A stretch of 64,000 nt of DNA, from the NCBI GenBank assembly GCA_003342895.1, contig PTFA01000197.1, forward strand, positions 1,307,395-1,371,394. The letters are read 5' to 3'. Source of the DNA: Casuarius casuarius (taxonomy: Eukaryota > Chordata > Aves > Casuariiformes > Casuariidae). How positions within the stretch are numbered: position 1 is the stretch's first letter; each line of letters starts with the position of its first letter. Position numbers and translations under genes: made by a program. Shown here one piece after another: positions 1-24,520 of the stretch. The notes below the pieces were generated by a model. That model was not told the origin of the DNA and did not search any database. It saw only the letters and a program-made list of their open reading frames with translations.

Positions 1-2169
1 CCCCCATAAAACTAATTTTTGGCAGGACCAGCTTTCTTAACGCTTGGTGAGCGTCAGTACTGTCCATCTTGTCAGCAGGAAAAAGGCACAGCNAGGGTAG
101 GATGGGGCAGGAGACTGTGCAATCAAAAAAATGGTATCTTAAAACTGCCTGGAAGTTAGCAGACTGGTCAAGACCGTGACTTCAGAAAAAGTTTTTCTGA
201 TCATATTGATCAACTTAAGTTATCTTCAGATTTGCTGAGTTTTTGGTGAGAGTAGACATAACAACGTGCAACTTAGCATAAGCTGTTAAACCTACCCGAG
301 GCGCAAATAGCGGAGTGGCTGAGCCCCCTGAGAGGTCTGCGTGCTGCAGCTGCGCTGGTTGTCAGTACCTGGGCTGGCGAGGTTAGAAACAGATTGCATT
401 TCTTCCTGAGATCTGGTTGCACAACTGATTGTAGCATAAATATGCTTCAGTCTTATGTTAGCCAGCTAATTATTGTCTGCGTCCAAAGCTTTCCTTCTGT
501 TTAAGAAAATGTCAAAGGTTGATGTTAAAAATTGTTTATGTTAGCTTTGCTTATTAGTAAATGATTCTGTTTTACACTTTTCTCATGTTTTATTTTGATT
601 TGCACTTAGGTCCCTTAGTTCTTAGCTATATATTTGTCTTGTTCTCATGGCTTATCACTTGACAAAATATGGTGCTATTATTACTTTGCACTGCGCTGCT
701 GTCAGCTGCAGCTTCACTGCATCTCTGGCACCTTATTTTATTCTTTTTATTAATAAGTGAAGCTTTCTGAGTCTAAGAAAGTTGCTGATTATTAAAGAAG
801 AATTGGCAACTTCAAGAAAAGACTTAGTAGTAAAGGAGAGAAAAAGGAGGAGAGTGTCCTTATATGAGTCGCTGAAAGGGAAACTTTTCTTTAAAGGAAC
901 AATTTCTCTAATGTTAAAAAAAAAAAACAGCTTTAGTACTGGAGTTCAGTTCTGAGAGCGCCATGAACTTTTCAAACCCCATCCCTACCCTGTCAAAAAG
1001 TCCTTACATTGCTTTTGACAAGTCTGTCAGCACAAGAAGTAATTCTGTAAAATTGAAAAAAACACTGATTTTGTGACCATTGAGACACATTTGGAGGGCA
1101 CTTTGAAAATTGAGAGTATGGTATGTTTTTAAATTGTCAGATGTTGTTAATTAAATTGTAAAATTAGGGAGGTCATGTGAGGTTGCATATTTTAGTTGCA
1201 TAGAAGATGTAAGTTAAATCACTTTAAAGTTTGTTCATGCATCATTAAGAGGCAGGTCCGCAGAAAATAATGCTCTGTTATGTGTTTGTCTGAGGTTCTT
1301 TGGCATTTTAACTTTCTTTAAGAAAAGCGAAAGCTAACATAACTTGAATGTACTGATACATGCATAAAATCATTATTAAATTTGTCAACTGCTTTCTGGA
1401 GGAAGGACACTTCAAGTTTAATTTGTGACTAAAATTTCAAGGTTGCCACAATGTATAACCAACATCTTCCAGAAAACGAAGGGTTCGTTTAGATGTTAAT
1501 TTTAGGAAATTTTTTGGGTCGGATTAGAAAAATTCCAATACTCACGTTATAGGGATATAAAAGTATTTTATGAGGTTTTTATGCAGTTTTTATTCCTATA
1601 CTTAAATTTAATTATTCCTCCTCCTTTGAAGTGTCATATGTTATTATTGGGGAGAATAGGTGTGCTTTAGTGATGCCACATGGTACTGTTCCTCCAAGCA
1701 GAAATGTGCAGAGACAGTTCATGAGGAACAACAGTTTCAAATAAGATGCCAGTAAATTCAGTTTTCTGGACAAATAGCTTCAAGGCTAATGCCCAAAGAA
1801 GAATTTTTCCTTTTGATTCTCTGATGCTGTCTAACCAGGAAGACTTTATTGCTGACTTATACTTCTACTTTTGGACTACAGCCTTCAGAAAATGGAAGGA
1901 TGAGAAGTGAGAAGAGAGTGTGCTTGCATATAATACACTTAATCCTTCCATACACTAATCCTTCTATTTCTTCTTCAGGTGAAAAAAGAGTCAAAATTTC
2001 CTTTTGCTCTCACACAGTGTCTTATTTGTCATACTCTAGGGCTAGTACCAGTGCTTTTTATTTTAGTACTGTATAGTTTGATCTAGGTTTATATAAACTG
2101 AAAGTGTGGCTTGCAAATAGCTAGCTAACATCATTGCCTTTTTATCGTGATTCAGTGATGGTCTGAGCC

Positions 2170-3000
2170 TGAAAGATCTTCATTAATTCTTTTTCCCCTT
2201 CAGATTCAGGGAGAAGTACATACGCCTTAATCCTTAGGCAGAGGAAGTTGTTTCCCCAGTAAAACAACATTAAATTTATCCTTTAAGGAAACTGCTGGCA
2301 CTACCTCAGCTGTTTTATAATATTCAGCTGGAATGCCATCCGGCCTTGGGCTTTTGCTACTATTTATATTTGCTGCCACTTCTAAACTGCTACTAGTTCA
2401 TCTGAAGTTTTTCTCAATGCTCTGTGTCTTTGGCAGGCCTGCTGCTCCTGGATATTTTTGAATAGCTTCAGTTTAGGATTCATGAAAAGTAGTTACTATT
2501 GTAATAGGCAGTGCGAGCCACACATATGTCATGGTTTGTAGGTTTTTTGTTGATTATTACTGAATAGTGCAATAATATTTCCTCTGAAACCCATTCAGAT
2601 TTTTGGCCAGCAGACATTATTTTCCATAAAGCATCTTCTCTCTATCTGAGGCTTTTTCATCAATGTACTTTACTAATCTGCTTAGTTTTCCTCCACTATT
2701 GATAATTTTTGCCATAGTTCGTGAGCTTGTATTTTAATTATTCTTCATTTTTTTAAGACTAATGTGTTACTTGACAACTCAGCTTTAAGAAGGGATGTAT
2801 TGACTCCTAGGCATTTCTCCTTCCCTAAGTATTGCACCTTTTCCATTTCTCTTGGATTAGTTTCACTTGCTGTTGCTGCTGATCTGCAGCTGCTTTTCCT
2901 GTGTAGTAGCAGCAGCCACCAGTGGACCTCAGGAATATTTGTCTGTACTTTGCATCCTGCTCACCTTTTCCTTAAAGCTCTGCCACTAGCTACTACCTCA
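2170..3000 (-). mobile_element. Ancient non-CR1 LINE fragment, reverse transcriptase remnant (L1/Tx1-like or RTE-like)
   Basis: On the minus strand, about 2420-2310 translates as SSKSPRPDGIPAEYYK followed by TAEVV. This is the N-terminal reverse-transcriptase motif of LINEs (K-x-PGPDG-x-P-x-E). Further along, after one frame change near 2240, the frame reads IKAYVLLPESEGEKE, resembling the next conserved block (LIPK-x-GK). Upstream on that strand is a plausible but weaker linker region with in-frame stops. CR1 copies normally read GPDGI-x-PE-L-L-K, so the PAEYYK form points to another LINE clade. The element is decayed: stops and frameshifts are present and no promoter or tail was seen. Boundaries are approximate. 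Confidence 0.65.
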
Positions 3001-3540
3001 GCAGTCTTCTGAAGGAGCTCTCTTCTTGTCGTCATTATCTTTTCTTTAAAAGTATCAAGCAGTGCCATTTTTATTTGCTGCAGACTTATCCTTCTTCTAG
3101 AGAGGCAGGTTGTTCATTTTGCAGTAAGATGATCTTTGGGACCTTTTTGACCTTTCCTTACTTGCAATGGGATATATTTTGATCATGCATTGGATCGGTT
3201 CTTTAGATCTTAATTTAAGAATTGGCATCCTTATTAATGAGTAAACTTACATTTGGAATAGTGTTAAATTTTTTCCTAAAACAACATTTTCATATGTGTC
3301 CTTCCTTAACATTCATCTACAGGCTTCCTCTTTACTTATGCCTCAAACATAATTAACTGGTCATTATTTTATCCTAGGCCGTTTGTGCTCTGCCCTCATT
3401 CTACTTATTTTCTTCTTTCAGTTTCAAGAATTTATGATCTACTTCCATCAGTCCATCCTGGCTAATTTTATAACTTCCTAAACCAGGTACCTCACGTTTA
3501 AAAAGCTGCACCTTTACCTTTGCTTTCTTTCCTTCACACA

Positions 3541-3822
3541 TTTCACAGAATGGTTGAGGTTGGAAGGGACTTTGAGAGATCATCTAGTCCAACCTCCCTG
3601 CTCAAGCAGGGTCACCTAGAGCACCTTGCCCAAGACCCTGTCCAGATGGCTTTTGAATATCTCCAAGGCAGGAGACTCCACCACCTCTCTGGGCAGCCTG
3701 TGCCAGTGCTCAGTCACCCTCACAGGAACAAAGTTTTTCCTTAGGTTCATACAGAACTTCTCACATTTCAGTTTGTGCCCATTGCCTCTCGTCCTGTCGC
3801 TGGGCACCACTGAGAAGAGAAA
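3541..3822 (-). mobile_element. CR1 LINE, 3' fragment
   Basis: The plus strand shows the reverse complement of the CR1 3' end: cacagaatggttgaggttgg, then aagggac, the 'gatcatctagtccaacc' block and the 'tgggcagcctgtgccagtg' block. It ends in the antisense of the region coding for the end of ORF2 (…cctctcgtcctgtcgctggg). The copy is well preserved and so is younger than the other LINE remnants in this intron. Confidence 0.93.
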
Positions 3823-5019
3823 AAATTATTTTCATTAATCTGAATAGTAGTTTTGAATGTTCACTGTACATTTTGGACATTTCCTGTAATCAGTACCCAA
3901 AATGGTCAGGAAAGAAAACATGTACTGGCAGAAAATCCAAATGCGGCAAATGGTCTCTCATTGCTGAGTATACTATTCCCATAATTGTGTCTCCCCTTAT
4001 CGCATAATCGCGGCTTCAAAATTTGAATTCCTTTTTCCTCATTTAAGTCAGTTCTTCTGTTTTTCAGCCTTTTCTTAACAAACTTGCACTTACACATTTA
4101 ACTCCCCAAATGAATAGCCAAGATAACATAAACTGTGTACGTTTTCAGATAGATTTGCCTACTTCAGCAAATTCTAGGCCCCCATACTTGTGCATGGTTG
4201 TATGAAATGCTTCTCTTGTTCAGGGTGGTTCTTTTCCATCAAAGGAAACAAGATTTATGCATTTTTTTGTTGTCTTGTACCTGCTAGTCTACTTATTCTT
4301 TTAATTCGAAATTACATTTCATACGATATATATTGGCTATAAAGAGGTGTACTTAGTCTACTTAATTTAAAATTAAACATGCTTTTTCATTATCATCTTA
4401 AGTTATTGGTAATTTTTTGTTACTTTTGCTAAATCTGTTCTAGTTAACCTTCAGTTTACTCTCAAAGTATCTGAACTGTGTTCTGGTTCGGTTATGGTTG
4501 GTCATTTCTTTTGTTTGTCTTTTTCTCTTTCCATTTTCTGAGGAGCGGGGAGACTTCACCATTCTCCATGACTTTCTCAGCTTTTCACCAATGTCATCTT
4601 CATGTACATTTAAGCTTTTGACCACTCAAAGTGCATTTATCTCTTAGATCAAATTTCAGCCCTTTTATATAGCATTACAGTTTTGCTCAGCCTTCCATTC
4701 CTGTTCTGGAGGTGTAGACTGAAAAGTCTTAAAAACTGTGTCTTGTACCTTACAGTGTAATTTCTGGGTGCATACTTTTTTAAAATAATTAAGGATTTTT
4801 TTATTGCTGTTCCTTGTGGGATATCACAATCAAATCTCCAGGTCTGCAGAAGAACTGTCATGCCAGGCAGGAATGAAATGTTTTGTTGTGGTATCCCGTC
4901 TCCAGCACTGGCCAGGAGCAATTATCTTGGGAGCTGTGTAATAAACCAGGCACGTACAGAGTGCTGCTTCTCCTAAGTATTTCCTCTCGGCTTTCAGTTG
5001 TCACAGCAGTCTCTTTCAG

Positions 5020-5880
5020 ATCACTGTGTTTAGCAGACGCTGACACACCTATGCTTGATGAATTTGTCTAATCTCTTTTTGAACTCCCTCACGCTGTCGG
5101 CCAGTACAGCATTCTTTGCCAGTGAGTTTTACAGTTTAATTATTTGCAGTGTGAAAAAGCAGGTTTATTTTAAGTTCTAAACCAGCTGCCTGACGATCGC
5201 ATTATTTGCTCTTGCTTCTTTGCCTTATGAACACCATGCTTGATTTTATAGATCTCAGTTGTGTCCTCCTTGTATTACCTCTTCTCCATTTCATCTGTTC
5301 TCATGTGGAAGCTCTTTATGCTCCTCATTATCTCTGTGGTCTTCCTGTATATTTTTTTTCTCATCTGTTATATTCTTGTAGTGATGGGGTGACCAGGACC
5401 ACATACGGTATTCAAGATGTCAGGATGCTACAGTGGTACACAGACATAATGATAATTTTGATTTCATTATCAGTTTCTTTTCCTAATAATTCCGTATGTT
5501 CTGACTGTCTTTTTTACAGTTGCAGGGACCGAAGTGATGTTTTCAGAAGTCTGTCTAGGATGATTCCTATCTTTTCATGAGTAGTGATAGCTAATTTAGA
5601 GTCTATCATCTAATATATGTATAGGTGAAATTATTTTTATCCATGTGAGTCACTTTGGACTTATGAACGTTAGGTTTCATTTCCTTTCTATCATCTAGTA
5701 CGGTGAGCTCTTTTTGCAGCTCTTTGCCATCAGATTGAGACTTGACTACCTAGAATAACTTTGCAAAGTTTGCAGATTTTGTCACCTTATTGTTCGCTCC
5801 ATTTTTGAGATTCTGTATGAATAAAGTGGAATAGCTTAAGTGTCAGCATAGGACCGTAGAAAGCTGTGCTGACAAATCTT
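5020..5880 (-). mobile_element. Ancient CR1/L3-type LINE fragment
   Basis: The plus strand carries the antisense of a widely shared amniote CR1-like element. Recognisable blocks include 'gatggggtgaccaggaccaca', 'acagacataatgataattttg', 'gtagtgatagctaatttagag' and the 'tttgcagattttgtcacctta' segment before the 3' part. Divergence is high. It appears to be a long fragment of ORF2/3' region sequence in antisense relative to TCF20. The clade name is inferred from memory of the family consensus. Confidence 0.7.
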
Positions 5881-8800
5881 TGCTTGTCAAAACTAACAAT
5901 TTATTTCTTTTCTTGTTACTTCCTTTTTTCCACCAAGTTGAGGAAAATAGAAAGCTCTGTTCTTTCTTCATTTACAGTGCTTCTGTTGTATTTTAATCAA
6001 TTTTGTATGTATTGAATAGGATTTCTGTTTTTTAAGATATTTTTAAAATTCTAGTATTCCTTCTGTTTTTTTTTCCATGCCATCCATTTTGAGCTGCAGC
6101 TTCTCTTTGTGCTTCAGCAGCCCATGCAGCACTGCAGTTCTGACTCTTCGCTGTGTTTCCTAATCCAGCTTTATAGGACAGTGATGGCATCTTCCAGATC
6201 ATGAATTTGTCCCTTTGCTGAAATCTAAATTCGTTCTGAGTTGCTTGAATTCAGGATAGCTGCCCAATTCTACTTAAGTGATTAGTTTATTTTTCTTCAA
6301 TGTTACTTGGTTTGTTTGCTACAGGAGATCCATCGTCATCGGCAAGAGATACCTTCTAATAATGCAAGTTTGAAGCACTTTTCTTTATAAAGATGTTTCT
6401 TTTTAATTGAAAGATTCATTTTTTCTGATATCCTGTGCCTGTTTTTGGAGAACTTATATTTGTTATGAAGAGAAACAGAAAGTGATCATTCTGCATCCCT
6501 CAGTACTCCGTTGTTATCTCTAGCCCCAGTCACATAGGCAACTTTTTTCATTAAACTTTAACTTCTTCATTATCTTCCCATCAGAGTGAAAATGCTGTTT
6601 TCCTCTCCTACTTCCTAAAAAATGTCACCCCACCTCCTTCTGTTTCCATCTTAATACCTTTCAGCAGCAGCTTTTCAAGATCACTTCTCCCTTTCTCCTT
6701 TAACACATCTTTAACGGTACTTTTTGCTGTCGCATGCAGTAGCAAATGCTTTGCAGTTTTCCTCAGCGCTTGTTGGAGTATGGTGTCTCTTGGGAGCCAG
6801 CTTTCCAGGAAGGGGAATGCTCCTGCCTGCTGCCTCTGTTGCCTGCCCTGTGCCCAGATATTGAGTGCTCTGCCTAGCCTGCCAACTATTTAATCAGCAG
6901 TAGTCAGAAGAAGGTCCTACTTCATAATACTGTAGCTGGACTCTGAAATCCTACAAAAGCAGTTCTTTTCCTAAAAGCACAGAATTTAAATAGATGAAGA
7001 AGAAAGTGTGGAAAAATGCATCTAACATGTAAATTCAAGGCTTGTACCTGCATAATTAATACTACATGTATTTCATTTTTTCCTTACTTTTCTTTTTAAG
7101 GAACCTTTAGTTGTTGCTTGCCATTTCATTCCATTTATGTATTCCCTGATGGTGGTATGCAAGAAGGGGAAAAACAAGGAGATAACTAGAAAGCGAAGCA
7201 AAGAAGAAGGGAAGAAAAAAGAAAGCAAAGGAAAAAATGGTGCTAGGAAGAAGGGATTTTGAAATGAGGCTTAAGTGTGGAGCATTGGTGGACAAACTGA
7301 AAGAAGCAACTGATCGGCGGGAAGAAAAACTTTTTGCGTTTTAGACAGTAGAAAGCGTAAGCCAGTGGTATCTATTGTGCATGTCCTTGCTGAAATGGCT
7401 TTGGTAGTTGCTCCACAAGAATAATAGTGGAAAATCATCTGAAAATGCCTTACATTGCAAGGTTAGGCAGAAACAGTTTGTTTCTGCTCGTGAGCAGCTG
7501 TCCCTGCTATTCCTCAGAACATGGCAGAGAGGTGTATTAGAAAGGCTCCTGAGGGCTGGGTTGTTGACTCCCGGCTTCCCATCTGCAAAGCTCTTTCAGC
7601 TCCGTGGTTAGCGGGATTTTAGTATGTCAGACAAAGACATTATCTGTGTCATTGCAGAGCTGAAAGGAAAAGTTAAGGGCTGTATTTTTGGGGGCAGCTT
7701 GGATCATTTTTTTCACAAGTCTAGGAAGCCATGCTTGGTTGGGAAGAAGGTGGTGGTCACATAGCTAAGACATGTTTATGCTCCAACATCTATGTGGTAC
7801 AAATTGGAGGGAGTAAAAACAGGTAACCGCAATACACACACCTTTTTATTTAGAGCAGTGCACTGTCTGAAGAGTTTACTCTTGTAGTAATGAAGGAACA
7901 AATATTGCAGGAAAAAAGTAAAAACCTTAAAGCAAAGGAAATACAATTACAGCATGTTTAAATGTTTTGAATGAATCGGAGCAGCTCTGCTATTGCTGCG
8001 GTAGCTGTCCCCATGCTTTCCACACTTCCAGGTTGGGTGTTACTTCATTTTGGTAGACAGAGAATGATGAGCTGTAGCAAGGAAGAAATGGGCTGCTGAT
8101 AGCACGAAGAGGTAGAGGCACCGTAACCTGCTTTAATACTATTGATAATTTAGTTCAAGGGATGGAGTGTCTCTTCCAAATGACACTTCTCAGTCTCCTC
8201 AGCCTATTGTAGGTGAGATATATGTGCTTTGTGGCTAAAAATGAATTGTGGGGATAGGACCTCTGAATCAGTCTTTGCTCTGTTTTTTGTTTTTCGTTTT
8301 TTTGTTTTTTTTTTTTTAATTTGAGCCAGGAGATGATTAGATGCCTGGCAATGATTACTATCCATTGGCACCTCCCATTGGGAGCACACTCCCAAGTACC
8401 AGCCCTCAGCTCTTTCAAGCAGAGGAGGTTAAGCAGGCTGCTTACTGAGCAAGAGGAATTTCTCTTCCCATGAGAACGCGAGTGCTGTTTCCCTGGCAAA
8501 GAATGCTGTAATTCCTTCACAAGTGACAAGCAGGCTGCTACCATCTGCTGGTGAATGGCTGCGGGGTGGAGTTTGGGTGACAATTTGCACATGGACCAAA
8601 GAGAGTGATTAGTGGCAGTTAAGCACAACTCACATTTCCTGTATGAAATTCCATTATTTTACTTTGGTTTTAGAGTGTTTTCTAATTGTAGTATACATCC
8701 ATCATTTTATTTTTGTTCTGAAACATAAAAATGTAAGAATAAGGGTTCTGGCCTAAGCCACTGAACGTACAAGCGGGAACAGTGCTGCTTTATATCTTTC

Positions 8801-11800
8801 AAGGCATTTCAATGCTGTCTTGCAGAAGAAGACTGATAATATCTAGGAATTTTTTATTCACTCTGGTCTATATTTCTAGAATCACCTGGAAATATTTGGG
8901 AACCATATGGCATTAGTCTCTTTCAAAGATTGACAGACTCGTGAGTTTTTTTAGAACTATATACCTTTGTGGCGTATCTGCTTTATTCAGTCATTGTGGT
9001 GTGTCAAGAAGGCAGAACTCGAAAGAAAAGAGTAGTTACTGTGTATGTGGTTCCCCCAGCTTCCCTTGCAAGAAGCAGATGGTTGGGGGTCCCAGGAGGT
9101 AGAAGAAATGGGGCCATTAGACTGTCAGCGGCTTGTGAAAAGCAGAAACATCTGCCAGAATGGAGACTCGTTCGGCAGCAGGGGAGCCAGCAGCGGCAGA
9201 TGATCTCTGCCTTGAGCAGTCGATGGGATTGTAGTCCACTGGGGGATTGCTGTTGTGGGTGTAGCTGCAGGTAACCTTGGTAATAATCAGGTTGGTCAGG
9301 CAGGCCGAAAAGGGGAAATGAAGACTTGATGCTTATGCTCTGGCATCTTAACTGCCCGCTTTTGCTCTCCAATCAGTCCTGACTACAACAAATATGAGAA
9401 TATTCCAAACCATTCTCAGCTGCAGGCACATTCGCAATTCGTCAAAATGCCTGTTGTGTTTCTACTGCAACAGTTTCAGAATAGCAGGATGAACCACGCT
9501 AGATGCACTAAAGAACTGGTTCAAAGGCTAAATTAGCATTTGGAAAAGTATCAAGAATTTTGCTTCGAGTTTGCTAGGGGGCTTTTTGTTTGCAGTTTTA
9601 TTACACCATGCACTCTAAAACATGCCTTTTTAACGTTAAGAATTCTTTTACAGATCTTTTACGCAGCTGCAGTTTAACCTCCACCGCTGTAGTTCCTATG
9701 CTCCTGTTGACTGCCCTGTACAGGACACCACGTTCTAGGGAAGAATGATCTCGTGTTGCAAGAGTGTGATGGTACTTCAAAGACTAGATAAAACAGGGAG
9801 GACAGAATGCCTCTGAGGAACAAAACTGGAAATTCGTATCTGTGTTCAAAAAGAATAGTCAATTTGGGCTCTGTCCTGTTAGAATAATTAATCTCAGTCA
9901 GCCACGTCTAGAAGAGAGAATAAAGCATGTGGGTAAAGAGCTCTGATTCAGAGCTCCTCAAGCTGCACTTTGTGAATATTTGGCATAGGTGAATCTGGGA
10001 CTCTTGCCAGGACATAATATTCTTCTGGGGTTGATTTCATAGCCAGGAAAAGACATTTTCTATACCTGAAACTTGGTTTTACTCCCATGAGAGAGATAAT
10101 TACATTACAGTTTGCCTAGAGGTCTATGCGTTTTGGTGTGCATTTAAATATTGTTGTAGATTTTTTACCTTTGGAAACAAGCACTCATGTTCTGACAGGC
10201 AAAAATAAAACTGCTTGGGTGTCTCTTTTTAGGCCTCAGGGACACTTTCCTTACATCATAAATACTGCAATAGTTTGTCATGATACACATTTGCTGCTTA
10301 AAAGACATATATGACTTGATTTAGTAGGGAATGCTAAAGATCAGGCTCAAGATGCTTTGGCATAGCTGAAAAGAGAAGGCAGCATTCAAGATTGGAGTCG
10401 TGTTTGTCATGAGAACTGACATCTCATAAGCTTTTCTGTTAATTGCATCTGCTTTGATTTGAAGAGGGCCACCTGGTTTATGGCTGGAGCTAATTTTGCT
10501 TTCATCCTCGCTCAATCATTCAAATACAAACTACAGCCGTCACTGTCTGCGTAGCACAGAATAGTAGGAAGAGCAGTCAGTGACTGTCTTTGTGTCAGAT
10601 ATTCCTAGTATTTTTTTGAAATATTGTAATCAAACCCCTATTTACTCTGCAAAGTGAGGAATGTCTGTGGCTCTCATCTTTGGCTACATTTTCTGCAGAC
10701 CTCCACCGCCACATATATTTTAATTAGGGACATGAAGAAGCGTCATCTGGCTGATGTGGCCATCTTGGTAGAAAAACTATGCTTTTGTCCAGTGCCAGGT
10801 ACACTGGTCCAAGCACATCTGTCCAGTGTGCTGTACAGGTGTAGCTTTCTGTGTTGTTGGAGCACATGTAGTTCGATACTAGCTTTTCCAATAGAAAAAA
10901 CAGTTTATAGATCATATCGTCTTCTGTCCGTGTGCAATCAGTGACCCAAAGGCAACTTCTTCATAGCCCGAATTCAGGGTGGTTTGTAGCAGTTATACAA
11001 GGGCTTATCCTGGTGTTGGTCACGCAAAACTGAAATTCCCGCCATTTCTTAGATATAACTAAAAAGTTATCATAGGTCATCTTTTCTTTTCCTGTCAGTA
11101 GTCTTATTGCGCTTAAATTTTTAAATAGTAGTAGACTCTCAGCCTTCAGTGTATTCTGCCAGTCACGTAGCTTGTTTTCTTTTTAGAAGGGAAAAACATC
11201 AACCTGTGAGAAATCAGCTTTCTTCAAAATCTTAGATTAGTTAATGGAAAACTCTTATCTTTTATATTCAAGAAATAAAGTTCCTGTTTGAATGAGATGT
11301 GCTATAGGCCTACCTCCTTAAAGTCATTCAGGATGAAGTAAGTGGGTGAGTGGCTTTCACACTGCTGCATTCACATCTATCTGATAATATGATTAAATAT
11401 ATCATCGACCAGTTGAGATAATAGGAATAATGTAATGGAAATTAAACATGCTCATCAGATAAGTCCTACTACTTTGAAAATAAATGTATGAGCATCTTTT
11501 TAGCACTGCAGGCGTTTCTTTTGGAGATGAGCCATTTTTTTTGACAGTGAGGTATTTTCCCCTGATGGCATCTCTGCTTGCTCTAGGTAAACCATTTTTG
11601 ATCTCATGTGAAAAAATGTTCAACTTAGCCTTGATCTTCCTAGAGTACTAGTGATAATGAAAATGATGCGACCAAATTAATTTTTTACTAATGGTGTCTT
11701 CCAAATTATTCCCTATCATGCTCATTCTCATTTTAAAGCTGTTGTAGATTCATAAAAGCTCTTTTCCTCCAATTTTAATACTGATGTCATCATCAGGTAT

Positions 11801-11803
11801 TGA

Positions 11804-22543
<10,740 letters not shown>

Positions 22544-24408
22544 GGGGGGAAGTGTACTCCTGGGAATGGAAATATAAGCAAGCACAGGTGAGTTGGGGAG
22601 AGTTTCCAGTTTCCACCTGCCTTCTCCTATGGCTTCTTACCTCCAATGCCCTTCCCCGCTTCTCTGAGAGAACACGGTGCTTTTGTGTACATGTAGAAAA
22701 ATTGTAATTACTTAAAACTTTTTTTTTCCTGCTACCAATCTGTTCAGGCTAGTGATTTCAGTTTTGTATTTCTGCAGGGGTACCTTCTGTTTAGTGGTGA
22801 GGGGCAAAGCTTGTTAGCTGTTACAACTGCCTGGTAACTCATTATACCAGTGCCAGAAATCTCCTGAGGTTGCCTCAGCACATGCAGGCAGAAATAAATT
22901 AACCTTGTTGGGAGCACGTGACGTTCCTTTCAGACCAGCATTTTGTTCTGCTTTGCAGACAGATGTGGGTGAGAGAAGATGGAAGGTGAGGGAAGTGGCC
23001 ACAAATTCACAGATTTGTAGTGTTTACTCTAGTTTGTTGCCTCCCCTCTGCCTGGATGTAAGGTAGACAGTAGCTGGCTGAATGCTTCAGTCAGCAGGGC
23101 TGTGGAAAGCAGCAGCTCTGCTCTCCTGCCCCAGCTGCTCGTTTCTTCTCTCCTGCTGCATCCTTCCTTGTCTAGCCCAAGCATTCGTACAGCCACGTGG
23201 TGAACTTAGTCTGGAATTTGATTTATCTGAAACTATTTTTTGCTGTGTTAGCATGTTAGGTCATTTTCCTTAATCTGATTCACTGCATGGCTGGGCGAAA
23301 GCCCTGGCACAAGGAGGGAGTCGTACAGAGGTGAGAATTAGCACCAAGGAGTGGGATGAGAATGGGATTTTCTAGCGCTTGATTTCCCCCAAGTGCATTG
23401 CCATTCAATGGCAACAGGGAGGTCTAAATGAAGTGAGCGTTTGGTTTCAGATTAGTTCCTGGCAGCGTCTTTTTCCATAAACTGCTGCCCAAGTAAATAT
23501 CTTGACTTATTTCACTGTTCAGTTACATTTCTTATTCAGCTTAGTTGCCTCTCTGTCTTTTTCTTGTGATCATGCAAGTGAAGTTGCTTTATCACGTGTG
23601 CTGTGTGAGCTAATTATAACTATCGCCTTTCCTCCCCACATTTCCTTGCTTCCCAAGCGCTTCCCTTACCTTAAAATCTTACTTATTTCCCCAACTGAGT
23701 AACTATGAAGTGGTTTTAGTGGCATTTTCTATGAAGGGCAAGAGATTTACCAAAGAATTCTCTGTTTTTTAGTGCCATAGCAGAAGACATCTAGTGTTTG
23801 GTATGAATACTTTGTAGAGAGACTGCTGACTTAGTTTAGCTCTGCTGTGTTCTATGATTTTTTTTTTTCATTTTAACAGCATTCTTTATTGTTTTTAGTG
23901 TGTTATTAAAAAAGTTGCCATGCAAATAATATTAAACTTTAAAGTTCATTATTTGAGTAATTTTTTGCTTCCTTGGTAAAGGTCACTGGGATTCTTTGCT
24001 TTAAGCTTTTCTCTTTTCCTTAAAGTGTAAATGGTCACATAACTCATAATGTTAAAACAGGATGATAGTCTCATAGTGTGTCTGTTATAACTGTTTTATA
24101 CTACAGAATATGAGGAATTTTTTTCAGTGATGATTTTTTGGGGCATTTCTTTAAGGAGTTTTTAAACATTAGTGTGTCCCAGAGACTTCTTTGCAACTTT
24201 GTTTCCTGCATTATTTTCCAGCACTAATTTCTTTTTTAAGCATGTAGTACATCATAAGAATGTATTGGCTTAAGACCCTACAAGTTCTGGAATCTCAGCA
24301 CCATGTTTACTGTGCGCTCTAGGCATCTCTTTAAGGCATTTCTTTCCAACTGCACTTTTGCCTAAAGTAGTTCTTATTTAACGTCCTATTTAGCCTCCCC
24401 CTTTTCAG

Positions 24409-24520
24409 GCTGACAGTGTCTTAAAGGTCAAGTTCTTCAACCTGACCTTGCATCCCAAAATAAAACCCGTGAAAATCCAAAAGATCCAATTCTTAAGAGG
24501 AAGTTTGCTGCAGTACTGCG
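24409..24520 (+). other. Candidate unannotated or cryptic exon in last TCF20 intron (112 nt)
   Basis: The acceptor has a strong pyrimidine tract (tagcctcccccttttcag) and the donor is TGCG|gtaagtg. One frame is open through all 37 codons plus one base. Joined after the exon ending at 19394 it would add about 37 residues and then stop at once in the last exon (G|GT TAG). Joined after the 22460 exon it would put the stop more than 150 nt before the last junction and could expose the transcript to decay. The open frame alone is not statistically notable. No family is recognised. Confidence 0.25.

Noticed and set aside
8155..8628. 157-codon open frame on the minus strand
   Set aside because: It contains a run encoded by a poly(T)/(T3-7G) tract (KKKKQKNEKQK), has no family motif and lies within a TCF20 intron. 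Chance frame.
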